Shown piece after piece: positions 30,802 to 38,963 of a stretch of DNA of 43,486 nt. Both the position numbers and the translations under genes were made by a program. Location of the stretch: assembly GCA_964195945.1 (NCBI GenBank), contig CAXMRC010000181.1, forward strand, positions 1 through 43,486. The letters run 5' to 3'. Below the pieces are notes generated by a model, which made no database searches, had not been told where the DNA came from, and worked only from the letters and a program-made list of their open reading frames with translations. The DNA is from JAAETI01 sp964195945. GTDB taxonomy: Bacteria; Actinomycetota; Acidimicrobiia; Spongiisociales; UBA5794. The stretch's first letter is position 1. Every line of letters starts with the position of its first letter.

Positions 30802-32319
30802 TTAGCGCTCCACCAGTTCGAGTCTTCGGTTGAAGTAATTGACGATGTAAGACAAGACAAGGCTTCCCGCGAGGAAGAACGCCATCCATGTGATGACCAC
30901 AGGGAATGTTTGCCCGGTTTGGTTGTACAAGGTTTGACCAACCTGAACGATGTCAGGGAAGGCAACGGCGATACCGAGCGACGTGTTCTTGAAGAGGTTC
31001 AGATACTGGTTACCGATCGGTGGCAAGACAATCCGAAACGCTTGCGGCAGGACGATGAACTGAAGGAGTTGGCTTCGGCTGAGACCCAAGGCAAGCCCGG
31101 CCTCAGATTGGCCTTTGGCGACGGCCATGATCCCGCCGCGCACGATCTCTGCGATAAATGCCGCGGTATAGAGCGTGACGCCAATCCACAGGGCAAAGAA
31201 CCCGGGTGTGATGACAAGCGCCTGATCTGACAGCTGCGCAAATCCGCCAGTACCGCGCAACTCGATCGCGGGAGTGGTGTAATTCAGGGGTGCCGCGGTA
31301 CGGGATGAGTCGAACTTGTCGCCGAGGAAGTTGAAGAACGCCTCGAGCAACCTGAGTATCCCCTCGGAGATCGCAGGCACAAACGCAAACAGCGCCGCGC
31401 CAACCAGGCCGATTAGCCCGACAAAGATCATACGGAACCAGTGATCGTCTGTCAGCTTCGCCAGACCCGCCGGAGTCCGCATCTGATCCAGGAATCGGCG
31501 GACCCACATCACCGCAGCGAGTATTGCGCCCCCGGCAAGCAGAATCTGAAGCAGGACCGACGGGATGGCACCGAAGAAGCTCGACACCCCGTCCCACACC
31601 GGACCCCAGAACGCCATGATCGGGTGAATGAACCAGCCGATGGCTGCAATGACTGCAAAGGTGACGACGGACCAGACAAAGGCGTGAGTCTCCCCGCCCC
31701 TGTCTTCTTTCAGTTTCGCCAGACGATGGTGAACAAGGCCGGCAACCACGGCACCGACAATCAGGAAGGCGAGCCATTGGTAGAAGCCGTCATGGGGGAA
31801 CAACCAAGGGATGGACAATCCCTTTGCCGACGCAATGAACAATCGCTCACCTACATCGTCTCCGGTGAGGGCCGGGAAGATCTGAACGACCACAAGCCAG
31901 AAGATGATTTGAACTAGCAGCGGAATGTTGCGAATCGTCTCTATGTAGACGGTGGCGATCTTGTTGACGATCCAGTTGTGGGACAGTCGAGCAATACCGA
32001 CAATGGTCCCGAGAATCGACGCGGCGATGATTCCCGAGATCGACACGCGCAGAGTGTTGATGATCCCGGCGTAGATGGCCCTGGCACCGCTATCGGGTTG
32101 GAGATCGATCCCTTCCCGAATCGCAAACAGGGGCGGGTCGCTCAACCACTTGGTGCCAAAGGTGATACCGCGGGCGTCGATATTGCCGGACGCCTGAGTT
32201 CTCAGGGTGAGAATGGCGACAACGATGAATGCGACCAGAACCAGCTGTGCGGTCCATTTAAGGACGGTGGCATTTCGCCAAATTGGGGGTCGTTCCTGCT
32301 TAGAAACGGTAACGGCCAC
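30802..32319 (-). CDS. aapQ: General amino-acid ABC transporter permease, AapQ-like
   Basis: A 505-aa permease, somewhat larger than typical AapQ (about 400). The core is clear: YAGIINTLRVSISGIIAASI, YIETIRNIPLLVQIIFWL, then the EAA region GQSEAGLALGLSRSQLLQFI and FKNTSLGIAVAFPDIVQVG. An insertion of about 200 residues, with four helices and a charged loop (HHRLAKLKEDRGGETHAF), splits the core. The start is set at GTG 32317-32319, behind GAGGGAG; the frame extends to 32415 without homology. It lies downstream of a strong hairpin that separates it from aapJ. Confidence 0.87.
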   Translation of the reverse strand: MAVTVSKQERPPIWRNATVLKWTAQLVLVAFIVVAILTLRTQASGNIDARGITFGTKWLSDPPLFAIREGIDLQPDSGARAIYAGIINTLRVSISGIIAASILGTIVGIARLSHNWIVNKIATVYIETIRNIPLLVQIIFWLVVVQIFPALTGDDVGERLFIASAKGLSIPWLFPHDGFYQWLAFLIVGAVVAGLVHHRLAKLKEDRGGETHAFVWSVVTFAVIAAIGWFIHPIMAFWGPVWDGVSSFFGAIPSVLLQILLAGGAILAAVMWVRRFLDQMRTPAGLAKLTDDHWFRMIFVGLIGLVGAALFAFVPAISEGILRLLEAFFNFLGDKFDSSRTAAPLNYTTPAIELRGTGGFAQLSDQALVITPGFFALWIGVTLYTAAFIAEIVRGGIMAVAKGQSEAGLALGLSRSQLLQFIVLPQAFRIVLPPIGNQYLNLFKNTSLGIAVAFPDIVQVGQTLYNQTGQTFPVVITWMAFFLAGSLVLSYIVNYFNRRLELVER

Positions 32320-32416
32320 CGTGCTGATCTCCCTCTTCCGCACGCATCGTGAACGGAACCCTAGCCGCGGGTGCCTCAGAATTGCCACCGGTCCCCGGCT
32401 GTGGCTGTAGGCCAAA

Positions 32417-32446
32417 GGAAGAGGGGCGCCATACGGCGCCCCTCTT
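32417..32446 (-). terminator. Intercistronic hairpin between aapJ and aapQ
   Basis: A perfect 13-bp stem (GAAGAGGGGCGCC with GGCGCCCCTCTTC, 4-nt loop) begins 22 nt past the aapJ stop. The tail is only CTTTGG, so termination is probably partial. Such hairpins behind binding-protein genes keep the binding protein in excess over the permease, by attenuation or by protecting the 3' end of the aapJ mRNA. Confidence 0.75.
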
Positions 32447-32468
32447 CACTATCAAGTACCCGTCGGTT

Positions 32469-33620
32469 CTAGCGAGCCGGCGGAGCGTAGATCATGCCAC
32501 CCTCATTGAACGGAGCGTTGAGGCTTCCCGCACGGAAGATATCCAACGGATTCAAGTTACGAGCGAAGATCTCGTCGTAGTTGCCAACCTGCTTGACCAT
32601 GTTGTAGAACGCTTCTGCGTCCAGGCCCAACGCGGTCTGCACCTCGCCGTCGCCACCGAAGAGGCGTGAGGACTCAGGATCAACATCCCTCGTCTCATCG
32701 ATGTTCTGGGAAGTGACGCCCTTCTCATCAGCGATGATCGTCGCATAGACAACCCATGTGATGATGTCGCCCCACTGGGAGTCGTTCTGACGGAATGCTG
32801 GGCCGAGGGGCTCCTTGGAGATCGGGGCGGTCGGGAAGACAACCCATTCACCCACGGCGATTTCACCCTCGCGCTCCTTCGTAACCTTGTTGGCTACGAG
32901 ACCGGAGCCGTCAGTAGTCACGAGGTCGCACTGGCCGGCAATGAACTTCTCGAGAGCCTCGGGGAACTGCTCAACGGTCTCAACAGAAATCGTTGCGCCA
33001 CCGATGTTGGCCCATTCCGTGATGTTCTTCTCGGTTGTGGTACCAGCGTTGGTGCACAAAATGGCTCCGTCGACCTCTGCCGGACCGGATTCAGCGGTGA
33101 ACCTGTCGGCGCGGCCCATCAATTGCTGGCCGTCGTAATACGTGGTCGGGGCGAAATCGATGCTCACGCCACCCTCACCGGAAGCATCCCGGCTCTGGGT
33201 ATAGGTGGTGTTACGGACGAGGACGTCGATTTCACCAGCCTTCAGCACATCGAACCGCTCGGCTGCGGTAAGGGGCCGAAACTCGACGGCTTCGGAGTCG
33301 CCAAGGACCGCCGCGGCAATGGCACGGCAATAGTCGGCATCAAACCCGATGGCTGTACCGTCGGGCTGCGTCTCTGAGAACCCGGGCAGCGAGCCGCTGA
33401 CACCGCACTTCAGAACACCGCGGGCCTGTACGGCGGCAAGGGTGCCGTCTTCAGTGCCTTGACCGGCGTCGCCGCCGCCATCGTCTGTAGGGGTGGCAGT
33501 AGTTTCTGTTGTTCCATCGGCCGCAGTTGTCGTGGTGGTGTCTTCCGAATCGGATGTCCCGCCACAAGCAGCCGCAACCATGGCTAGTACTGCTAGCAGT
33601 ACTAATAGTCGCTTGATCAT
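32469..33620 (-). CDS. aapJ: General amino-acid ABC transporter substrate-binding lipoprotein
   Basis: A 383-aa lipoprotein. A signal peptide ends at a lipobox (MVAAAC), followed by an acidic, Thr-rich linker of about 45 residues. The binding domain is AapJ-like: GVLKCGVSGSLPGFSETQP, then IGFDADYCRAIAAAVLGD, VLVRNTTYTQSRDA and TYYDGQQLMGR. ATG 33618-33620 gives a proper signal peptide, with a GGGAGGG Shine-Dalgarno 9 nt upstream. First gene of the operon. The lipid anchor fits a single-membrane cell, where a soluble binding protein would be lost. Confidence 0.94.
   Translation of the reverse strand: MIKRLLVLLAVLAMVAAACGGTSDSEDTTTTTAADGTTETTATPTDDGGGDAGQGTEDGTLAAVQARGVLKCGVSGSLPGFSETQPDGTAIGFDADYCRAIAAAVLGDSEAVEFRPLTAAERFDVLKAGEIDVLVRNTTYTQSRDASGEGGVSIDFAPTTYYDGQQLMGRADRFTAESGPAEVDGAILCTNAGTTTEKNITEWANIGGATISVETVEQFPEALEKFIAGQCDLVTTDGSGLVANKVTKEREGEIAVGEWVVFPTAPISKEPLGPAFRQNDSQWGDIITWVVYATIIADEKGVTSQNIDETRDVDPESSRLFGGDGEVQTALGLDAEAFYNMVKQVGNYDEIFARNLNPLDIFRAGSLNAPFNEGGMIYAPPAR
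33585..33604. repeat. Perfect 20-bp palindrome in the aapJ signal-peptide codons
   Basis: TAGTACTGCT is followed directly by its reverse complement AGCAGTACTA. In the mRNA this is a 10-bp self-complementary segment about 15 nt after the start codon. It codes for part of LLVLLAVLA, which uses flexible Leu/Val/Ala codons, so the palindrome may be chance or may be a DNA/RNA signal. Confidence 0.6.
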
Positions 33621-33654
33621 GAGGATTTCCCTCCCTCTAGTTTTCTTTGCGAAG

Positions 33655-33673
33655 CGCACTCGGGGGGAGTGCG
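33655..33673 (-). promoter_or_regulatory. Leader hairpin upstream of aapJ
   Basis: CGCACTC pairs with GAGTGCG around a 5-base C-run loop (minus-strand sense) 35 nt before the aapJ start. A TACATT hexamer at 33682-33687 is a weak -10 candidate just upstream. Together with the palindrome at 33585 it could structure the 5' end of the mRNA. Otherwise the 33621-33787 gap shows nothing I recognise. Confidence 0.4.
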
Positions 33674-33787
33674 TGTGAGCGAATGTAGCCGGGCCAATCG
33701 CTGCGCGCCACCGGCTTGAACCAATAACACCCATACGAATAGATGCAGACTCAACGTCTATGCAATAGCGGAGTGACGAGAACGCCG

Positions 33788-34312
33788 TTAAACACCTTGA
33801 GCGTGGAAGAACACCCGTCGGTCGCGGGCCTGATCCAGCTCACCAAAAAGAACACGCTGCCATTGACCGAGCAACACTTCTCCATCAACAACCGGTACGG
33901 TCACCGACGGCTGGCCGACCATCATCTGGCGGCAATGAGCGTGCCCGTTGATGAACTCGTCCTCTTGTAGGTTCTCGGTACGAACGGCGTGGTCATCATG
34001 TTCGTAATAGACGTCCTCGGGGACGAGGTTTCCCAACAGGCGTCTGAAGTCGTTGAGGAACCCGGTCTCCGACTCATTGATAACAATGGTGGTAGTTGTG
34101 TGCGGGCTGTACACCGTAACTTGGCCGTGCCGGACACCCGCACGCGCCACAACATCACGCGTCAGGTCGGTCACGTCCCAGAACTCCATAGGTTCGGTAG
34201 ACGTGAAATGAAGAGCCTCGGTTCGAATGGCGGGCTCTTTGGATTCGGCAAGGACCGTTAGCGCACCCGTGGGCTGGCGGGTTGCTTTTCGTACTGGGAT
34301 TTGTTCCTTCAA
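33788..34312 (-). CDS. YjbQ family protein (UPF0047, secondary thiamine-phosphate synthase-like)
   Basis: A 174-aa protein with the complete UPF0047 core: DVTDLTRDVVARAGVRHGQV, YSPHTTTTIVINESETGF (the SxxHxT...NE signature), NGHAHCRQMMVGQPSVTVPV and a closing LLGQWQRVLFGELDQARDR. A weak thiamine-phosphate synthase activity is described for family members; the true role is unclear. About 35 N-terminal residues precede the conserved domain. The apparent start is TTG 34312 with no good Shine-Dalgarno, so the N-terminus is uncertain. Confidence 0.87.
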   Translation of the reverse strand: MKEQIPVRKATRQPTGALTVLAESKEPAIRTEALHFTSTEPMEFWDVTDLTRDVVARAGVRHGQVTVYSPHTTTTIVINESETGFLNDFRRLLGNLVPEDVYYEHDDHAVRTENLQEDEFINGHAHCRQMMVGQPSVTVPVVDGEVLLGQWQRVLFGELDQARDRRVFFHAQGV

Positions 34313-34389
34313 AAGTGATCCGCCCCCGGGACTATGAGCGATTGAAACATACTCGGCGTGCGAGGTTAACGGATGCAGCCTACCAATGG

Positions 34390-34995
34390 CTACTCGATTG
34401 AACCGAGACCGTTTCTCAGAAACTCAATTCTTGACTCAACAATTATTTCGGCGTCCTCCGCACCTCTTGCAGATAACTCATCAATACCACCAACGAAATG
34501 GTCGGCCACGATGGTTCCCAGCGACCACGGGTCCATCCCGGAGAACTCACCAGACTCGATCCCCTCCATGCACAGCCTGATCATCTCCGACCGGACTCCA
34601 TCGAAGACCGACCAAGCCTGGTCTCGCTCTGGTTTTGGCAATTCCCGACTCACTCGAAACAGCAGAGCCGTCTCGACAGGGAAGTCGCCGACAAGCTTGA
34701 AGCCGCGACGCAAGATCTCAGCGAGACGTTGCGCTGGTCCCTCGTCTGGCAGATCGGCAATGGTCTGATCGATGACCGGAGGAAGACGCTCTTCTATGAG
34801 AGCAGCGAGCACTGCTTCCTTGTTGGGAAAGTACTCGTAAACAGTGGTCCGGGCGATGCCAGCGTCATCGGCGAGCGTTCCGATCGACGTGCTGGCGAGA
34901 CCAAACTGAACAAATGCGGCGGCGCCGGATTCAAGTAGCGCGGCGCGCGTGAGTTCCTTGTGCTCGTGAATCGTCGCGGCGTTGATCTTCGGCAT
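34390..34995 (-). CDS. TetR/AcrR-family transcriptional regulator
   Basis: A 201-aa regulator. The N-terminal helix-turn-helix is TSIGTLADDAGIARTTVYEY followed by FPNKEAVLAALIEE, the classic TetR DNA-binding pattern. The C-terminal ligand-binding half is helical with ALLFRVSRELPKPERDQAW. ATG 34993-34995 begins the domain; the frame runs back into the purA promoter without homology. A TACAAT hexamer 8 nt upstream and no Shine-Dalgarno suggest a near-leaderless mRNA. It is divergent from purA, with 133 nt between starts. The ligand and targets are unknown. Confidence 0.9.
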   Translation of the reverse strand: MPKINAATIHEHKELTRAALLESGAAAFVQFGLASTSIGTLADDAGIARTTVYEYFPNKEAVLAALIEERLPPVIDQTIADLPDEGPAQRLAEILRRGFKLVGDFPVETALLFRVSRELPKPERDQAWSVFDGVRSEMIRLCMEGIESGEFSGMDPWSLGTIVADHFVGGIDELSARGAEDAEIIVESRIEFLRNGLGSIE

Positions 34996-35128
34996 AACGA
35001 TCGATTGTATCGCCTGACGGTGCTGCCGGTTTCTCCCTGACCTGGCGCAGGTGATGCTCAACCGAATAGTTGGTCGGAAGTGCCGGTACAATCCGCCCGA
35101 CCGGTCACTGCAGCTTTGGAGGGATCCT

Positions 35129-36406
35129 GTGTCTACAACCGTTCTAATTGGTGCCCAGTGGGGTGACGAGGGCAAAGGGAAGGTGACTGACCACCTATCC
35201 GAACACGCTGATGTTGTTGTGCGCTATCAAGGCGGCAACAACGCCGGCCACACCATCGTCGTCGGCACCGAGCGCTTCGCACTGACTCTTATTCCAAGCG
35301 GGGTGCTTTACCCACAGGTCACCCCGGTGATCGGCAACGGGTGCGTGATCGACCCCTCGGTACTGGTTACCGAAATGGCGGAGCTCGCCTCCCGCGATAT
35401 CGATCCAACCCGACTGCGCATCTCCGCAAACGCCCACCTGATCATGCCCTACCACCGCAAACTCGACGCAGTGATGGAACGCTATTTAGGTCAGCAGCAG
35501 ATCGGAACCACCAAACGTGGCATCGGTCCGGCATACATGGACAAGTTCTCGAGACATGGGATCAGAGTCCAGGACATATTCGATCCGAAGATCTTCCGGC
35601 AGAAACTCGAGACAACCCTCAAGGACAAGAACAAGATACTGACCAAGGTCTACAACTCGCTGCCAATGGATCTTGAGCCAATCGCCGAGGAATACTTGAG
35701 CTATGCCGAAAGCCTCGGCGACTATGTAACCGACACGTCACTGCTGCTGTGGGAGTCACAGCAGGCAGGCAAGAACATCATTTTTGAAGGCGCTCAGGGC
35801 ACACTGCTCGACATCGACCACGGGACATACCCGTTTGTCACCTCCTCGAACCCGACGGCGGGAGGAGCCAGCACAGGCAGCGGAATCGGACCGACAACCA
35901 TCGACCGGATAGTGGGCGTAGCCAAGGCATACATCACCCGTGTCGGCACCGGTCCTTTCCCAACCGAACTCAACGACGAAACAGGGGCCAAGATGGTCGA
36001 CCTCGGTGGCGAGTTCGGTACCGTCACCGGACGACGTCGTCGCTGCGGGTGGCTCGACCTGGTCGCCCTCAGGTATGCAGTGCGCGTAAATGGGCTAACA
36101 GAGTTGGCGATGACGAAGCTCGACATCCTGTCTCACTTCGAAACCTTGAAAGTGGCGGTCGGATACGATTCGCTTGGCGACAGGTTCACCGAGTTCCCCC
36201 GTCAACAACGGGTGCTCTACAACTGCCATCCTGTCTATGAAGAGCTCCCCGGCTGGAACACCGACATATCCAAAGTCCGCGACTACCACGACCTACCCAA
36301 GGAAGCGCAGATGTACGTTGAGTATGTGGAGGACGCAATCGGCATCCCGATCTCGATGATCGGGGTAGGTCCGGAGCGTGACGCGACCGTTATCAGGGCC
36401 ACATGA
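35129..36406 (+). CDS. purA: Adenylosuccinate synthetase
   Basis: A 425-aa GTP-dependent enzyme that joins IMP and aspartate, the first step from IMP to AMP. Signatures are intact: GAQWGDEGKGKVTDHLSEH (P-loop-like, residues 8-26), GGNNAGHTIVVG, TTKRGIGPAYMDKFSRHG (catalytic Lys region), FEGAQGTLLDIDHGTYPFVT and TGRRRRCGWLDLVALRYA. GTG 35129 is preferred: GGAGGG lies 5 nt upstream. First of three overlapping purine genes; the stop overlaps purD (ATGA). Confidence 0.97.
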   Translation: MSTTVLIGAQWGDEGKGKVTDHLSEHADVVVRYQGGNNAGHTIVVGTERFALTLIPSGVLYPQVTPVIGNGCVIDPSVLVTEMAELASRDIDPTRLRISANAHLIMPYHRKLDAVMERYLGQQQIGTTKRGIGPAYMDKFSRHGIRVQDIFDPKIFRQKLETTLKDKNKILTKVYNSLPMDLEPIAEEYLSYAESLGDYVTDTSLLLWESQQAGKNIIFEGAQGTLLDIDHGTYPFVTSSNPTAGGASTGSGIGPTTIDRIVGVAKAYITRVGTGPFPTELNDETGAKMVDLGGEFGTVTGRRRRCGWLDLVALRYAVRVNGLTELAMTKLDILSHFETLKVAVGYDSLGDRFTEFPRQQRVLYNCHPVYEELPGWNTDISKVRDYHDLPKEAQMYVEYVEDAIGIPISMIGVGPERDATVIRAT

Positions 36407-37662
36407 GGGTTCTACTCGTCGGCGGTGGTGGACGCGAGCATGCCCTGGGATGGAAGCTTGCCCAAAGCCACACAATCACAGATCTAATCGCTGTTCCCGG
36501 CAATCCCGGATTTGCACAGTTGGGAGCGTGTATCCCTGGCATCGACGTGACCGACTCGCAGGCGATCGTGGACCTCGCGCTGGCCAACGCCATTGACCTC
36601 GTTGTCATTGGCCCGGAGGCGCCGCTGGCGGCCGGGGTAGTCGATGCGCTCGCCGCAGCGGGCATTCGAGCTTTCGGACCGACCAAAGCGGGTGCCCAAC
36701 TCGAATCATCAAAGGCTTTCGCCAAAGAGATCATGCGACGCGCCGGCGTGCCAACCGCCAATTCGCGAGCGTTCACCGAGGTCGACGAAGCCATCGACTA
36801 TCTCGAAACTGTGAGCCCACCGTACGTCGTCAAGGCAGACGGTCTCGCATACGGCAAGGGCGTTCTCGTCACCGAGGACCTGATCGCAGCCCAGGGCTGG
36901 GCCCGACTGTGCATCAGTGGAGAATTCGGAGACGCAGGATCAACGGTTGTCATCGAGGATCACCTGGCAGGACGCGAGGTATCAGTCTTCGCTATCTGTG
37001 ACGGCACCCGAGCCGTGGCGCTCGAACCGGCTCGCGACTACAAGCGCCATCTCGATGGGGGTCGCGGCCCGAACACGGGAGGGATGGGGTGTTACTCCCC
37101 CGTTACCGACCTCCCAGAGGACCTGGTCGACCGAACTATCAGCGAGGTCATCGACCCTGTACTCGCCACGTTGGCTGAGGACGGTATCGAGTACCGCGGG
37201 TTCTTGTATGCCGGTCTTGTCCTCACGGAAGAGGGACCAAAAGTTCTCGAATTCAACTGCCGTCTTGGCGATCCGGAGACTCAGGTTCTTCTCTCCCGAC
37301 TCGACGAGGATCTGCTGGAGCTTCTCGTCTCGGCGGCTGAAGGGTATCTCCCAGACGGTCCCCTGCAATGGCACGATCGGGCCGCCGTCGACGTGGTACT
37401 AACCGCCGCTGGTTACCCCGATAATCCGGAGGTGGGCAGGGCCATCAGCGGTGTCGACGAGGTCAACGCCATACCTAATGTTCGTGTGTTCCATGCCAAC
37501 ACCAAACGAACAGCCGACGGACTTGTAACCGCGGGTGGGCGTGTCCTCAACATCGTTGCCATGGGCCAGACCGTTGCCGAGGCCAGGGCCCTTGCCTATG
37601 AGGCCGCCTCTCACATCCACTTCGGCGGAATCCACTATCGCCGCGACGTAGCGCAGTCATGA
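36403..37662 (+). CDS. purD: Phosphoribosylamine-glycine ligase
   Basis: A 419-aa ATP-grasp enzyme making GAR from phosphoribosylamine and glycine, step 2 of purine synthesis. It opens with RVLLVGGGGREHALGWKLAQ. The ATP-grasp core is seen as PPYVVKADGLAYGKGVLVTE, HLAGREVSVFAICDG, and LEFNCRLGDPETQVLLSRL (the GARS signature). The start overlaps the purA stop and the stop overlaps purB (both ATGA), so all three are translationally coupled. The length is normal. Confidence 0.97.
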   Translation: MRVLLVGGGGREHALGWKLAQSHTITDLIAVPGNPGFAQLGACIPGIDVTDSQAIVDLALANAIDLVVIGPEAPLAAGVVDALAAAGIRAFGPTKAGAQLESSKAFAKEIMRRAGVPTANSRAFTEVDEAIDYLETVSPPYVVKADGLAYGKGVLVTEDLIAAQGWARLCISGEFGDAGSTVVIEDHLAGREVSVFAICDGTRAVALEPARDYKRHLDGGRGPNTGGMGCYSPVTDLPEDLVDRTISEVIDPVLATLAEDGIEYRGFLYAGLVLTEEGPKVLEFNCRLGDPETQVLLSRLDEDLLELLVSAAEGYLPDGPLQWHDRAAVDVVLTAAGYPDNPEVGRAISGVDEVNAIPNVRVFHANTKRTADGLVTAGGRVLNIVAMGQTVAEARALAYEAASHIHFGGIHYRRDVAQS

Positions 37663-38954
37663 TCCCGCGGTACACACTGCCGGAAATGTCCCGCATTTGG
37701 AGCGAAGAGCACAAGCTCGAGGTGTGGAAAGAGATGGAGACGCTGGTCGTCGAGGCGTGGGTCCAAGAAGGGATTGCCCCCGCCGCAGCGGCAACTGCCG
37801 TGCGGGCCGCCCCCGCCGTCAACGTCGACAAATGGAAGGCGCGCGAGGAGACCACGAGCCACGACGTTGCCGCCTTTGTCGATGTGCTCTCCGAATCCGT
37901 CGCAACAGGCGGCGAGTGGGTTCACTACGGTCTGACTTCGTCTGACATGCTCGATACCTCACAAGGTCTCATCCTCAAAGAGGCAGCAACCCTGCTCCGA
38001 CAGCGTCTCGATGACCTTTTCGATGTCGTCACCAACAAGGCACTCGAACACCGCAACACCGTCATGATCGGACGCACCCACGGCATCTGGGCTGAGCCAA
38101 CGACGTTCGGGCTGAAGCTGGCAACGTGGGCTTTCGAAATCGACAGGGACCGCACTCGTCTCGCCGCCGCAGCGGCGACGATCGCTGTTGGCAAGATCTC
38201 TGGGGCCGTCGGCACCTATGCACACACCCCGCCGTCCATTGAGGCGTTCGTGTGTAAACGTATGGGACTAGGCATCGAACCGGCATCGTCTCAGATAACC
38301 CATCGTGACCGTCATGCCGAATTCCTGGCGATGCTGGCGTTGGTCGGTGCATCGCTGGAACGCTTTGCCACCGAGATCCGGCACCTGCAACGATCGGAGG
38401 TGGGAGAAGCCCGTGAGTCGTTTGGCAAGGGTCAGAAGGGTTCGTCGGCGATGCCGCACAAACGCAACCCAATCGCTTCTGAGAACATCACAGGTCTCGC
38501 CAGGCTGCTCCGGTCGTATGCATCGGTGGGTTTCGAGAATGTTGCCCTGTGGCACGAACGGGATATCTCGCACTCGTCGGCCGAGCGGGTGGCCCTACCC
38601 GACGCTTGCCTCATTCTCGACTTCGCCCTGGCCAGAATGACGAGACTGATCGACAACCTCGTTGTTGACGACAAGCGGATGTTGCAGAACCTCGAATCGA
38701 CCAGGGGCCTGGTGTTCTCCCAAGCCGTGCTGCTGGCTCTCATCGAAGAGCAGGGGCTGAGCCGTGACGAGGCCTATCGAATCGTGCAGCGCAACGCGAT
38801 GCGTGCTTGGGATGATGGGTTGGCTCTTCGTGACCTGCTCGGCGAAGACCCCGACGTGGAGTTGAATCCAGAGGTGGTTGACCGATGCTTCAGCGCCGAG
38901 TACTTCCTTCGCAACAGCGGGATCGTTTTCGAACGGCTGGCAACGATCACGTAG
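37659..38954 (+). CDS. purB: Adenylosuccinate lyase
   Basis: A 431-aa member of the fumarase/aspartase superfamily acting twice in purine synthesis (SAICAR and adenylosuccinate cleavage). Signatures: RYTLPEMSRIWSEEHKLEVW at the N-terminus, HYGLTSSDMLDTSQGL, IGRTHGIWAEPTTFGLKLA with the catalytic His, and the superfamily loop KGSSAMPHKRNPIASENI with the catalytic Ser. ATG 37659 overlaps the purD stop. Its stop is 9 nt from the convergent ABC permease. The gene order purA-purD-purB gives an IMP-to-AMP unit joined to one early step. Confidence 0.97.
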   Translation: MIPRYTLPEMSRIWSEEHKLEVWKEMETLVVEAWVQEGIAPAAAATAVRAAPAVNVDKWKAREETTSHDVAAFVDVLSESVATGGEWVHYGLTSSDMLDTSQGLILKEAATLLRQRLDDLFDVVTNKALEHRNTVMIGRTHGIWAEPTTFGLKLATWAFEIDRDRTRLAAAAATIAVGKISGAVGTYAHTPPSIEAFVCKRMGLGIEPASSQITHRDRHAEFLAMLALVGASLERFATEIRHLQRSEVGEARESFGKGQKGSSAMPHKRNPIASENITGLARLLRSYASVGFENVALWHERDISHSSAERVALPDACLILDFALARMTRLIDNLVVDDKRMLQNLESTRGLVFSQAVLLALIEEQGLSRDEAYRIVQRNAMRAWDDGLALRDLLGEDPDVELNPEVVDRCFSAEYFLRNSGIVFERLATIT

Positions 38955-38963
38955 CCATCGGAG

